From positions 1,207,385 through 1,271,384 of the forward strand of contig NZ_UIHB01000001.1 in assembly GCF_900476395.1 (NCBI RefSeq): 64,000 nt of DNA, written 5' to 3'. A program made the position numbers and the translations under genes. Within the stretch, counting starts at the first letter, position 1. Each line of letters begins with the position of its first letter. Below the pieces are notes generated by a model. The model saw nothing but the letters and a program-made list of their open reading frames with translations, ran no database searches and was not told where the DNA came from. The DNA comes from Xanthomonas euroxanthea (GTDB lineage: Bacteria > Pseudomonadota > Gammaproteobacteria > Xanthomonadales > Xanthomonadaceae). Shown here one piece after another: positions 17,715 to 26,225 of this stretch.

Positions 17715-19829
17715 TCAGATCCGCTCGAGCAAGGTCATCTGCGCCGAATGTGCCGGCTCGCCAGGGCCGGGGACGCGCTTGTGATAGACGCCTTCGGCAT
17801 CCAGTTCCCAGGCATTGACGTTGTCGTCCAGGTAGTTCTGCAGCACTTCGCGGTAGACGCGCTTGGCCAGATCCGGATCCAGGATCGGGAAGCAGGTCTC
17901 CACGCGGCGCAGCAGGTTGCGTTCCAGCCAGTCGGCGCTGGCGCAGTACAGCTCTGCCGCGCCATCGTTGCCGAACCAGTACACGCGGCTATGTTCCAGG
18001 AAGCGCCCCACGATCGAGCGCACGCGGATATTGTCGGAGACGCCGGGCACGCCCGGCCGCAGCGTGCACGCGCCGCGCACGATCAGGTCGATCTGCACAC
18101 CGGCCTGCGAGGCGGTATACAGCGCGCGCACCACCTGCGGCTCGTTGAGGGCATTCATCTTGGCGATGATGCGGCCCGGGCGGCCGTTACGGGCCAGCCG
18201 CGTTTCGCGCTCGATCCGCTTCAACACGCCGGCATGCAGGGTAAAGGGCGACTGCAGCAATTGCTCCAGTTTCATGCGCGGCGCGAGCCCGGACAATTGC
18301 TGGAACAGCATGTGCACATCGTTGCCGATTTCCACATCCGCCGTGATCAGGCTGATGTCGGTGTACAGGCGTGCGGTGCCGCTGTGGTAGTTGCCGGTGC
18401 CCAGGTGCACATAGCGTTTGAGCTTGCGTCCCTCGCGGCGCACGATCAGCAGCATCTTGGCGTGCGTCTTGAAGCCGACCACGCCGTACACCACCTGCAC
18501 GCCGGCTTCCTGCAGCTTGTCGGCCAGGCCCAGGTTGGCCTCTTCGTCGAAGCGCGCGCGCAGCTCCACCACCACCGTGACGTCCTTGCCGTTGCGCGCG
18601 GCCAGGATCAGCGCATCGACGATCAACGAGTCCTTGCCGGTGCGGTACAGCGTCTGCTTGATCGCCAGCACGTTCGGGTCGACCGCGGCCTGACGGATCA
18701 CGTCCAGTACCGCGGTGAACGCATCGAAGGGGTGGTGCAACAGCACATCGCCCTTGCTGACGATCTGGAAGATGCCGTCGGTGTCGCGCAAGGTGCGCGG
18801 ATTGAACAACGGATATTTCAGTTCGGGGCGCTGCACCAGGTCGTAGACCTGGATGACGCGGCTCAGATTGACCGGCCCGACAATGCGATACACCGCGTTT
18901 TCGTTCAGGCCGAAGTTCTGCAGCAAGGTGCGCATGATCGGTGCCGGGCAGTCGTGCGCGATCTCCAGGCGCACCGCCGGGCGGTAGCCGCGCGTGACCA
19001 GTTCGTCGCGCAAGGCCAGCGCCAGGTTCTCGACTTCTTCCTCGTCCACCACCAGTTCGGAGTTGCGGGTGACGCGGAACTGATACGAGCCCTTGACCTG
19101 CATGCCCGGGAACAGCTCGTCGACGAACTCGGACAGCACCGAGGACAGGAACACGAAGCTCTGCGCGCCCTCCGGCGACAGGCTCGCCGGCAGCTGGATG
19201 ATGCGCGGCAACGACCGCGGCGCACGCACGATGGCCAGATGACCGGCGCGCCCGAATGCGTCCTGGCCCTCCAGCACCACCACGATGTTCAAGGTCTTGT
19301 TGAGGATCTTGGGAAACGGATGCGCCGGGTCCAGGCCCAGCGGCGACAGCACCGGCATGATCTCGTTGCGGAAATAGGCCCGTAGCCAGCGTTTCTGACG
19401 CGAATTCCAGGTCGAGCGCCCAAGTACCGCCACGCCTGCCGTCTCCATCGCCGGGCGCAGCACCTCGTTCCACACGTGGTACTGCTGCTCGACCAATTTG
19501 GCCGCGCGGTCGTGCACCGCGTTGAGGATGGCCGTCGGGCTTAACCCGTCCGGTGCCGGCGGCAGGCCGAATTCCTGCGCATGCCGCACGGTGGCCGCGC
19601 GGATTTCGAAGAACTCATCCAGATTGGTGCAGGAAATGCACAGGAAGCGCAGCCGTTCCAGCAACGGCACCTGGTCGTCCATCGCCTGTGCCAGGACCCG
19701 GAAGTTGAAGTCCAGCTGCGACAGTTCCCGGTTGATGTACAGCGACGGATCGCGCAGCGGATCGGTGGCGACGTCTTCGGAAGGGGTGATGTCGTGCAAG
19801 TGTTTGGCGTGGCCCATGGAATCGGTCAT
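17715..19829 (-). CDS. ppk: polyphosphate kinase 1
   Basis: 704 aa from MTDSMGHAKHLHD; an ATG four codons later and a long upstream extension are alternatives, but family alignment begins around LYINRELSQLDFNFRVLAQA, so the extension is not needed. The enzyme makes polyphosphate from ATP reversibly at the membrane. It has the catalytic histidine in FKTHAKMLLIVRREG (autophosphorylated) and the second conserved histidine in FLEHSRVYWF. The four domains (N, H, C1, C2) are all present by length. It sits between phoR and ppx, so PhoB may drive its expression through the operon. Confidence 0.95.
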   Translation of the reverse strand: MTDSMGHAKHLHDITPSEDVATDPLRDPSLYINRELSQLDFNFRVLAQAMDDQVPLLERLRFLCISCTNLDEFFEIRAATVRHAQEFGLPPAPDGLSPTAILNAVHDRAAKLVEQQYHVWNEVLRPAMETAGVAVLGRSTWNSRQKRWLRAYFRNEIMPVLSPLGLDPAHPFPKILNKTLNIVVVLEGQDAFGRAGHLAIVRAPRSLPRIIQLPASLSPEGAQSFVFLSSVLSEFVDELFPGMQVKGSYQFRVTRNSELVVDEEEVENLALALRDELVTRGYRPAVRLEIAHDCPAPIMRTLLQNFGLNENAVYRIVGPVNLSRVIQVYDLVQRPELKYPLFNPRTLRDTDGIFQIVSKGDVLLHHPFDAFTAVLDVIRQAAVDPNVLAIKQTLYRTGKDSLIVDALILAARNGKDVTVVVELRARFDEEANLGLADKLQEAGVQVVYGVVGFKTHAKMLLIVRREGRKLKRYVHLGTGNYHSGTARLYTDISLITADVEIGNDVHMLFQQLSGLAPRMKLEQLLQSPFTLHAGVLKRIERETRLARNGRPGRIIAKMNALNEPQVVRALYTASQAGVQIDLIVRGACTLRPGVPGVSDNIRVRSIVGRFLEHSRVYWFGNDGAAELYCASADWLERNLLRRVETCFPILDPDLAKRVYREVLQNYLDDNVNAWELDAEGVYHKRVPGPGEPAHSAQMTLLERI

Positions 19830-19938
19830 CAAGACGGAGATGGTGTGCGGCGTGACAGCGCGCCGGTCGCAGCGCAGGCAATGCAGCGCGTCCGGCGCGC
19901 GGGCATCGCACCGCGTTGCGGCGCGCACCCCCTACATA

Positions 19939-21267
19939 TCACGCCGAACGTGACAGTGGCAGGGACTGATCGCGCTGTACGACGCGCGCAGCGACAAAAT
20001 GACATGAGAATTCGCTGCCGCGTCCGACTTCGCTTTCGATTTCCAGGCGCGCCTGGTGCAGTCCCAGGATGTGCTTGACGATCGACAGCCCCAGCCCGGT
20101 GCCGCCACTCTCGCGCGAGCGGCTGCTGGACACGCGATAGAAGCGCTCGGTGATGCGTGGCAGGTGCGAGGCGGGAATGCCGTAGCCGGTGTCGCGTACC
20201 GCCAGGGCTGCGCCATCGCCCTCGCGCACGAAGCGGATCGTCACCGTGCCACCGCCGGGCGTGTAGCGCACCGCATTGGTGACCAGGTTGGAGAAGGCGC
20301 TATGCAGTTCCTTGTTGGAGCCGAGCAGGTCCACGCCGGCCTCGTCCAGCACATGCACCGTGTGGCGACCCTGGCTGTGCGCTTCGGCCTCGCGACGCAG
20401 GGTCGACAGCATCGGCGCCATCGCCACGTGCTCCTCGCCGAGTTCTTCCTGCGATTCCAGCCGCGACAGCGTCAGCAGGTCCTCGACCAGCTGCGCCATG
20501 CGCTGCGACTGCTTGCGCATCTCGGCCAGCATCGGGCCGGCATCGGGAAAGTCTTCCGGGTCGAGCATGTCCAGGTAGCCATGCACCACCGTCAATGGCG
20601 TACGCAGTTCGTGCGAGACGTTGGCCACGAAGTCGCGGCGTACCTGCTCCAGCCGCAGCAGCTTGCTGACATCGCGCGCCACCAGCAGCCAGTAATCGTC
20701 GGAGTAGGGAATCAGGCGCAGGTTCAGGCGCAGGTCCGGATCCACCGGCGAGGCGGCGTCGAGCATGGGTTCGGCATTGCGGCCGGCCGCCAGCCAGTGC
20801 GCCAGCGGCAACGGCTGCAGCCGCTCCACCACCGACACGCCCATGTCGCCCGGATGATGCAGGCCGAGCAGTCCGCCTGCGGCCCGGTTGAACCACTGCA
20901 CGCGCTGGCTGTTGCGATCCACCACCACCACCGCATCCGGCAGCGCCTGTGCGGCGGCGCGATAAGTTCGCAGCATTTCGATCAGGCGACGCTTGCGCCC
21001 GCGCATCTCGGCCTGGCTGCGATAGAGCAGGCGGTCCAGTTCGTTCCAGGCCCCGATCCCTGCGGCGGGTTCGGCGCGCTGCCGGGCGGTCAGGCGACGC
21101 AGCACCTGGCGCAGCCGCCAGTAATGCCAGGCCAGCACGCCCAGGGCGGTCAGCGTCAGCGCCATCCACACATGCTCGATCAGCACGCCGACCAGCACGG
21201 CAGCGCCCAGCAACAGCGCGAGGGTGCCGAGCGTCTTGAGCCAGGCGGAACGGATATGTCGAGGCAT
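19939..21267 (-). CDS. phoR: phosphate regulon sensor histidine kinase
   Basis: 442 aa from MPRHIRSAW. Two N-terminal membrane segments (residues 10-45) with almost no periplasmic loop, a linker, then a PAS-like region (ALPDAVVVVDRNSQRVQWFN), a dimerisation/phosphoacceptor helix with VSHELRTPL (His about residue 219) and the ATPase boxes NAVRYTPGG, DTGYGIPASH and GGTGLGLSIVKH. This is the PhoR layout: it senses phosphate through the Pst-PhoU complex and phosphorylates PhoB. It lies 77 bp downstream of phoB. Confidence 0.95.
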   Translation of the reverse strand: MPRHIRSAWLKTLGTLALLLGAAVLVGVLIEHVWMALTLTALGVLAWHYWRLRQVLRRLTARQRAEPAAGIGAWNELDRLLYRSQAEMRGRKRRLIEMLRTYRAAAQALPDAVVVVDRNSQRVQWFNRAAGGLLGLHHPGDMGVSVVERLQPLPLAHWLAAGRNAEPMLDAASPVDPDLRLNLRLIPYSDDYWLLVARDVSKLLRLEQVRRDFVANVSHELRTPLTVVHGYLDMLDPEDFPDAGPMLAEMRKQSQRMAQLVEDLLTLSRLESQEELGEEHVAMAPMLSTLRREAEAHSQGRHTVHVLDEAGVDLLGSNKELHSAFSNLVTNAVRYTPGGGTVTIRFVREGDGAALAVRDTGYGIPASHLPRITERFYRVSSSRSRESGGTGLGLSIVKHILGLHQARLEIESEVGRGSEFSCHFVAARVVQRDQSLPLSRSA

Positions 21268-21344
21268 GGAAGGCGTTACCACCGGGCGTCAGATGGGCGT
21301 GCGAGCCGGCCGGCCTGCGTGGCCGGCCGGCTGTGCGGCAACCA

Positions 21345-22034
21345 CTAGGTTGCCGAAGAGAAACGGTAGCCCGAGCCACGCACGGTCTGCACCATGTTTT
21401 CCAGGCCGAACGGTTCCAGCGTCTTGCGCAGGCGGCGGATATGCACGTCGATGGTGCGCTCTTCCACGTACACGCTGCCGCCCCAGACATGATCCAGCAG
21501 CTGGGTGCGCGTGTACACGCGCTCGGGATGTGTCATGAAAAAGTGCAGCAGGCGGTATTCGGTCGGGCCGATCGGCACCGGCGCGTCGCCGGCAAACACC
21601 CGGTGCGCGGCGCCGTCGATGCGCAGGCGGCCCACCGACACGCTGCCGTCTTCGTCGTCCTCGCGGGTGCGCCGCATCACCGCACGGATGCGCGCCAGCA
21701 ACTCGCGCGCCGAGAACGGCTTGACCACGTAATCGTCGACCCCGGCTTCCAAGCCGCCGACGCGGTCGTTCTCTTCGCCGCGCGCGGTCAGCATGATGAT
21801 CGGAATCTCGCGGGTCAGCTGTTCCTTGCGCCAGCGCCGCGCCAGATCCAGCCCGCTGGTGCCCGGCAGCATCCAGTCCAGCAGGATCAGGTCCGGCACA
21901 CGGTCGGCAATGGCGGTCTGCGCCTCGCGGGCATCGCCGGCATGGATGGGTTCAAACTCGCCTTTGCGCAGCGCGAACGCCACCATGTCGCGAATCGCGG
22001 GTTCGTCATCGACGATCAGAATGCGTTTTTGCAC
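21345..22034 (-). CDS. phoB: phosphate regulon response regulator
   Basis: 229 aa. The receiver domain has acidic residues in LIVDDEP (Asp10/Asp11 region), the phosphoacceptor in LILLDWMLPG (Asp53 region) and the conserved Lys in DDYVVKPFS. The winged-helix DNA-binding domain ends EERTIDVHIRRLRKTLEPFG and VRGSGYRFS, as in OmpR/PhoB proteins. A Pho box 49 bp upstream suggests autoregulation. It heads a leftward phoB-phoR-ppk-ppx run. The assignment as PhoB rather than another OmpR-type regulator rests on the partner kinase and on ppk and ppx. Confidence 0.95.
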   Translation of the reverse strand: MQKRILIVDDEPAIRDMVAFALRKGEFEPIHAGDAREAQTAIADRVPDLILLDWMLPGTSGLDLARRWRKEQLTREIPIIMLTARGEENDRVGGLEAGVDDYVVKPFSARELLARIRAVMRRTREDDEDGSVSVGRLRIDGAAHRVFAGDAPVPIGPTEYRLLHFFMTHPERVYTRTQLLDHVWGGSVYVEERTIDVHIRRLRKTLEPFGLENMVQTVRGSGYRFSSAT

Positions 22035-22082
22035 GCGGGGCTTACCGTCTGGCTTTGGTGATCGCCAGTAGACTACGGTTTT

Positions 22083-22100
22083 GTGACTCTAATGTGACAT
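22083..22100 (-). promoter_or_regulatory. PhoB-binding site (Pho box) upstream of phoB
   Basis: Read on the - strand: ATGTCAC-ATTA-GAGTCAC, two 7-bp repeats with an 11-bp period and an AT-rich 4-bp spacer, matching the Pho box layout. The site ends 48 bp before the phoB start codon. With the similar site upstream of phospholipase C it supports a PhoB regulon within this window. Confidence 0.65.
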
Positions 22101-22207
22101 GCGCGGTGACCATGCCCTCGGCAACAGCGGCCTGCACCGGGGGCCGGCGCAGTGCGGGACGCCTAGGCACACGCCGGGATGGACCATTGCGCCAACCGTC
22201 ACAAGCG

Positions 22208-23854
22208 CTAGCGGGTCGACAGATCCGGGTCGCGAATCCCTTGTCGGCGCAGTTCCAGCACGCTCGGGGTGATCGCCGCGATGCGCGCATCCACCCGAGC
22301 CCGTGTCACATAGTCGAGATCTTTCTTCTTCAGCGCTTCCAGCTGGATCAGCGCCTGTTCCGGGCGTCCGTTCAGATACGCAGATTCGGCATAGGCCTCG
22401 CTGGCGCGCAGATGGTCGCCGGACAGCTCGCAGGCGCGTGCGTAGGTCTGTTGCAACAAGGCATCCTCGCTACTGCGATGCAGCAGCGGCTCCAGCACCT
22501 GACGCGCGCGCTGGCCGGACTCCTTGCTGGCCTGCTCGTTGAGCGCGCCGGCGTAGGTCAGCGCCACCGCGCGGTTGTTCGGCAGTTGCTTGAGCAGCGC
22601 GTCGAAGCGGGCATTGGCCACCTCGCGCTGGCCCACCCGCGCCTGCGCCTCGCTCAGGCCCAGCGTCAGCCATAAATTATCCGGATGCGCCTCCAGCAGG
22701 CTGGTCAGTTCCGCCACTGGCTCGCTTGGCCGGCCGCCGCTATTGCGCAGGCGCGCCAGCGCCAGGCCGTAGCGCTGGGCATCGGTCAGGCCGTGCTTGT
22801 TGCTGCGACGCAGGGTCTCGTATTCGCGGATGGCCGCATCCGGCGTGGTCGCGCTGAGCACGCGCAGGCGCTCCTTGGCCCAGTCGAAGTTCTGCTGGTC
22901 GTCGCCGCGGCTCAGTGCATCCACCGGCAGCCGCAGCGCATAGGGAAGGATTGCGTTGCCGTTGCGGCTCAGCGGTTCGGACAGCGACGGGTCGGCCGGG
23001 TCCACCCGTTCCTGGCGCGTTCCGCCCGGTACCGAGGTGGTCAGCACCACGGTGTTCTTCTTCATCTGTTCGGCGCGCGCCTTGGCCTCGCTGATGCGCG
23101 TGACCGTGACCGGGTGGGTCTGCAGGAAGTCGGGCGCGCTGTAGCCGCCCTCGTTGGCGCGCATTGCCACCGACATGCGTTCGAAGAAGCCGGCCATTGC
23201 ATCCACGTCGTAGCCGCTGCGCACCAGCGTGCGGATACCCAGCCGGTCGGCCTCCGATTCGTTGGAGCGGGTGTAGTCGATCTGGCGTTGCTGCATCAGG
23301 CCCATCGCGCTGGTGATGCCGGCCATGGTGGCATCGCCCTTGGAATTGCCGCCGGCCTGTTGCGCGGCGACCACCGCTGCCAGCATGCCCAGCAGGATCG
23401 GGATCTGGTCGCGCTGGGCCCGCTCCACCCCACGCAGCACGTGCTGCTGGGTGACGTGGGCGATTTCGTGCGACAGCACCGCGGCCACTTCGTCCTCGCG
23501 CTCGGCGGTCAACACCAGCCCCGCATTGACCGCGATATAGCCGCCCAGCGTGGCGAAGGCGTTGATCTGGCGGTCGCGCAGCATGAAGAACGTAAACGGC
23601 TGCTGCGGCTGGTCGCTGTTGGCGCCGAGCCGGGTCCCCATGGTCTGCAGCCAGTCGGTGATCAGCGGGTCGTCCAGCACGTAGTCGTAGTTGCGCAGCT
23701 CGGCCAGCATCATCTTGCCGTACTCGGCCTGGCGCGCCGGGGTCAGCAGCTCGCCGGCGGACGAGCCGATGTCGGGCAGGCGGTTTTCCTGCGCGGGTGC
23801 CACGCCCATGGCAACGGCCAGCGTGAGGGCAGTGGCGAGCGGTAGCAGGCGCAA
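22208..23854 (-). CDS. periplasmic M48 metalloprotease / TPR protein (BepA-like)
   Basis: 548 aa from a TTG start with GGGAG just upstream; that start directly yields a signal peptide (LRLLPLATALTLAVAMGVAPAQ), whereas the ATG 20 codons earlier would place extra residues before it. The N-terminal M48 peptidase domain has HEIAH at about residues 129-133 and a later ESEADRLGIRTL glutamate ligand; the C-terminal half carries TPR-like repeats. E. coli BepA (YfgC) helps LptD assembly and degrades misfolded outer-membrane proteins, and the same role is likely here. It lies upstream of phoB, same direction, about 170 bp away. Confidence 0.9.
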   Translation of the reverse strand: MRLLPLATALTLAVAMGVAPAQENRLPDIGSSAGELLTPARQAEYGKMMLAELRNYDYVLDDPLITDWLQTMGTRLGANSDQPQQPFTFFMLRDRQINAFATLGGYIAVNAGLVLTAEREDEVAAVLSHEIAHVTQQHVLRGVERAQRDQIPILLGMLAAVVAAQQAGGNSKGDATMAGITSAMGLMQQRQIDYTRSNESEADRLGIRTLVRSGYDVDAMAGFFERMSVAMRANEGGYSAPDFLQTHPVTVTRISEAKARAEQMKKNTVVLTTSVPGGTRQERVDPADPSLSEPLSRNGNAILPYALRLPVDALSRGDDQQNFDWAKERLRVLSATTPDAAIREYETLRRSNKHGLTDAQRYGLALARLRNSGGRPSEPVAELTSLLEAHPDNLWLTLGLSEAQARVGQREVANARFDALLKQLPNNRAVALTYAGALNEQASKESGQRARQVLEPLLHRSSEDALLQQTYARACELSGDHLRASEAYAESAYLNGRPEQALIQLEALKKKDLDYVTRARVDARIAAITPSVLELRRQGIRDPDLSTR

Positions 23855-24002
23855 GTGGAACTCCCAGGTAATGCGCGGAGCATGCGGGCAGCACGGCGCG
23901 ATGGCGTGAATCATCGGTTAATCCACAGTGTTGCGGTGACGACATGGAAATTCCAGTCGCCCGGTACCATTGTCAGACCTCAGACCAACCGCGGAGTTTC
24001 CC

Positions 24003-24311
24003 GTGAGCCAAGACCCCAATGTGCAGGATGCGGCCGCCGGCCCGCAGATCACCCTGTATTCCTCTGCGATCTGCCCGTACTGCGTGGCGGCCAAGAACTT
24101 CCTCAAGAGCAAGGGCCGGACCTGGACCGAGGTGCGCATCGACCTGGACCCGGCCGAGCGCAACAAGATGGTCGCGCTGGCCAAGCGCACCAGCGTGCCG
24201 CAGATCTTCGTCGGCGACGTCCATGTGGGCGGCTACGACGACATGATGGCCATGCACCGGGCCGGCAAGCTCGAACCGTTGCTGGCCGGCACTGCAGGCG
24301 GCCAGGCATGA
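24003..24311 (+). CDS. grxC: glutaredoxin (dithiol, GrxC type)
   Basis: 102 aa from a GTG start with GGAG upstream. The active site CPYC is in SSAICPYCVAAKNFL (about residues 24-27), followed by the cis-proline TSVPQIF and the glutathione-binding GGYDDMMAM segment, so all glutaredoxin landmarks are present. It reduces disulfides and glutathione mixed disulfides using glutathione. Its stop overlaps the next ATG by 4 bp (ATGA), which couples it to an AhpD-like protein. In other proteobacteria grxC often sits near secB, which is not seen here. Confidence 0.93.
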   Translation: MSQDPNVQDAAAGPQITLYSSAICPYCVAAKNFLKSKGRTWTEVRIDLDPAERNKMVALAKRTSVPQIFVGDVHVGGYDDMMAMHRAGKLEPLLAGTAGGQA

Positions 24312-24703
24312 GTGAGCATGACGGCAGCAGCGACGACCGTCTGCGCGAGTTCACCGAATTTCGCCAGCGCATGAACCAGCGCATCCTGGCCGAGCCCAAC
24401 CAGGTGGTGCGCCGGTTCTTTGCGCTGGACACCCAGACCTACCAGGCCGGCGCATTGAACGTGAAGACCAAGGAGCTGCTCGGTCTGGTCGCCTCGATGG
24501 TGCTGCGCTGCGACGACTGCATCAGCTACCACGTCGCCCAGTGCAAGGAAGCCGGCGTGACCCGCGAAGAGTTCTTCGAGACCTTCTCGGTCGGCCTGGT
24601 GGTTGGCGGCTCCATCGTCATCCCGCATCTGCGTCGCGCGGTGGATTTCCTCGACCAGCTCGAGGGCGGCGCCCAGGCACCGGCGCAGCACGCGCACGAT
24701 TGA
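24308..24703 (+). CDS. carboxymuconolactone decarboxylase-family (AhpD-like) protein
   Basis: 131 aa. The core KELLGLVASMVLRCDDCISYH carries a C-x2-C pair (CDDC) with a histidine three residues on, the pattern of AhpD-type thiol peroxidase reductants; true CMD decarboxylases lack it. The rest, including EEFFETFSVGLVVGGSIVIPHLRRA, fits the all-alpha CMD fold. Translational coupling with glutaredoxin suggests a thiol redox partner, possibly reducing or being reduced by it. No peroxidase gene lies nearby. The exact substrate is unknown. Confidence 0.85.
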   Translation: MSEHDGSSDDRLREFTEFRQRMNQRILAEPNQVVRRFFALDTQTYQAGALNVKTKELLGLVASMVLRCDDCISYHVAQCKEAGVTREEFFETFSVGLVVGGSIVIPHLRRAVDFLDQLEGGAQAPAQHAHD

Positions 24704-25073
24704 TGTGTCGAGCGGGAGTCGGGAGTGGTGATTCGGGATTCGTAAAAGCGGGCGCGCGCCTGCTGCCCTAGTCGGCGGCACTGACTTTGTGCGCTCTGGT
24801 TGTCCGGTGCCGGCCGTAGGCTAGGGCAGTGCGTCCAGAGCGCCTCCACACGCTGGGTCCTGGTGCGCCTGGAGGCTGCGGGCGCGCACTGCGGTTGTCT
24901 GATGCCACTGACTGCACCGGGTTTCTGCAGCAGTCATCCGGGCCGCTCTTAGACCAAGGTCGGTTTGGGCGCCTTCACCGGCATCGGGCATAATTGCCTG
25001 TGAAACCTCCTTGCGCCGCTCTGCCGGGTATTGCGGCTGGCGCTCCCCCCTTCAAGTTCGGAAACCCAACGTT
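24704..25073. other. intergenic region before icd, with degenerate heptamer repeat
   Basis: About 370 bp without a gene. At 24713-24750 there is a degenerate copy of the GGGAATC-type element (GGGAGTCGGGAGTGGTG, then GATTCGGGATTCGTAAAAGCG). The remainder before the promoter shows nothing recognisable. Confidence 0.55.
24965..24994 (+). promoter_or_regulatory. putative sigma70 promoter of icd
   Basis: A -35-like TTGGGC and a -10-like CATAAT are separated by 18 bp; the -10 lies about 80 bp before the icd ATG. AT-rich hexamers are scarce in this GC-rich stretch, which makes the pair stand out. No experimental support. Confidence 0.45.
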
Positions 25074-26081
25074 ATGACGCAGACAATCACGGTCATCCGC
25101 GGCGACGGTATTGGCCCGGAGATCATGGATGCCACGCTGTTCGTGCTCGACGCGCTGCAGGCTGGCCTGACCTACGAGTACGCCGACGCTGGCCTGGTCG
25201 CGCTGGAAAAGCACGGCGATCTGCTGCCCGAGTCCACCCTGGCCTCGATCACCAAGAACAAGGTGGCCCTGAAGAGCCCGCTGACCACGCCGGTCGGCGA
25301 AGGCTTCAGCTCGATCAACGTGGCCATGCGTCGCAAGTTCGACCTGTATGCCAACGTGCGTCCGGCCAAGTCGTTCCCCAACACCAAGTCGCGTTTCGCC
25401 GATGGCGTGGACCTGATCACGGTGCGCGAGAATACCGAAGGCGCCTACCTGAGCGAAGGCCAGACCGTGTCCGAGGATGGCGAGACCGCGTTCTCCGGCG
25501 CCCGCGTCACCCGCAAGGGCTCCGAGCGCATCGTGCGCTACGCCTTCGACCTGGCGCGCGCCACCGGCCGCAAGAAGGTCACCGCGGTGCACAAGGCCAA
25601 CATCATCAAGTCGACCTCGGGCCTATTCCTGAAGGTGGCACGCGACGTGGCCGCGCAGTACCCGGAAATCGAGTTCCAGGAAATGATCGTCGACAACACC
25701 TGCATGCAGCTGGTGATGCGTCCGGAACAGTTCGACATCATCGTGACCACCAACCTGTTTGGCGACATCATCTCCGACCTGTGTGCCGGCCTGGTCGGCG
25801 GCCTGGGCCTGGCCCCGGGCGCCAACATCGGTGTGGACGCGGCGATCTTCGAAGCCGTGCACGGCTCGGCGCCGGACATCGCAGGGCAGGGCAAGGCCAA
25901 CCCGTGCGCATTGCTGCTGGGTGCCGCGCAGATGCTGGACCACATCGGTCAGCCGCAGAACGCCGAGCGCCTGCGCGAAGCGATCGTGGCCACCCTGGAA
26001 GCCAAGGATGCGCTGACCCCCGACCTGGGCGGCACCGGCAACACCATGGGCTTCGCCAAGGCCATCGCCAGCCGCCTCTGA
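25074..26081 (+). CDS. icd: isocitrate dehydrogenase, NAD-dependent type
   Basis: 335 aa, much shorter than the NADP enzyme of E. coli (416 aa), as expected for the NAD-dependent IDH/IPMDH-like type found in Xanthomonas. It converts isocitrate to 2-oxoglutarate in the TCA cycle. It begins TQTITVIRGDGIGPEIMDA; substrate-binding residues appear in NVRPAKSFPNTKSR and ITVRENTEGAYL, the metal-binding Asp pair in TNLFGDIISDLCAGLVGG, and cofactor loop HGSAPDIAGQGKANP. A rho-independent terminator follows. Isopropylmalate dehydrogenase is a related alternative, but RENTEG with NVRP favours IDH. Confidence 0.92.
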   Translation: MTQTITVIRGDGIGPEIMDATLFVLDALQAGLTYEYADAGLVALEKHGDLLPESTLASITKNKVALKSPLTTPVGEGFSSINVAMRRKFDLYANVRPAKSFPNTKSRFADGVDLITVRENTEGAYLSEGQTVSEDGETAFSGARVTRKGSERIVRYAFDLARATGRKKVTAVHKANIIKSTSGLFLKVARDVAAQYPEIEFQEMIVDNTCMQLVMRPEQFDIIVTTNLFGDIISDLCAGLVGGLGLAPGANIGVDAAIFEAVHGSAPDIAGQGKANPCALLLGAAQMLDHIGQPQNAERLREAIVATLEAKDALTPDLGGTGNTMGFAKAIASRL

Positions 26082-26105
26082 GCGCGCCGGTAGGTCGCAC
26101 AAGAG

Positions 26106-26135
26106 AAAGGGCGCCGACGGCGCCCTTTCTTTTTT
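26106..26135 (+). terminator. rho-independent terminator of icd
   Basis: GGGCGCC-GAC-GGCGCCC is a perfect 7-bp stem (extended by A-T pairs) followed by TTTCTTTTTT, 24 bp after the icd stop. A strong textbook terminator. Confidence 0.92.
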
Positions 26136-26190
26136 GCTGGAAGCGGGTTGCTTGAAGCCAGTGTCACGCCATCAGGCGAAGGGGGCGCTG

Positions 26191-26225
26191 TTGCGATTCG
26201 CCACTCCCGATTCCCGATTCTCCAA
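26191..26225. repeat. short GATTCCC element at the end of the BI-1 gene
   Basis: TTGCGATTCGCCACTCCCG followed by ATTCCCGATTC: a single arm of the GGGAATC family in reverse orientation, ending at the stop codon of the leftward membrane protein gene. It has the TTGCGATTC core shared with the elements upstream of recR and the HIT gene. Confidence 0.75.
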
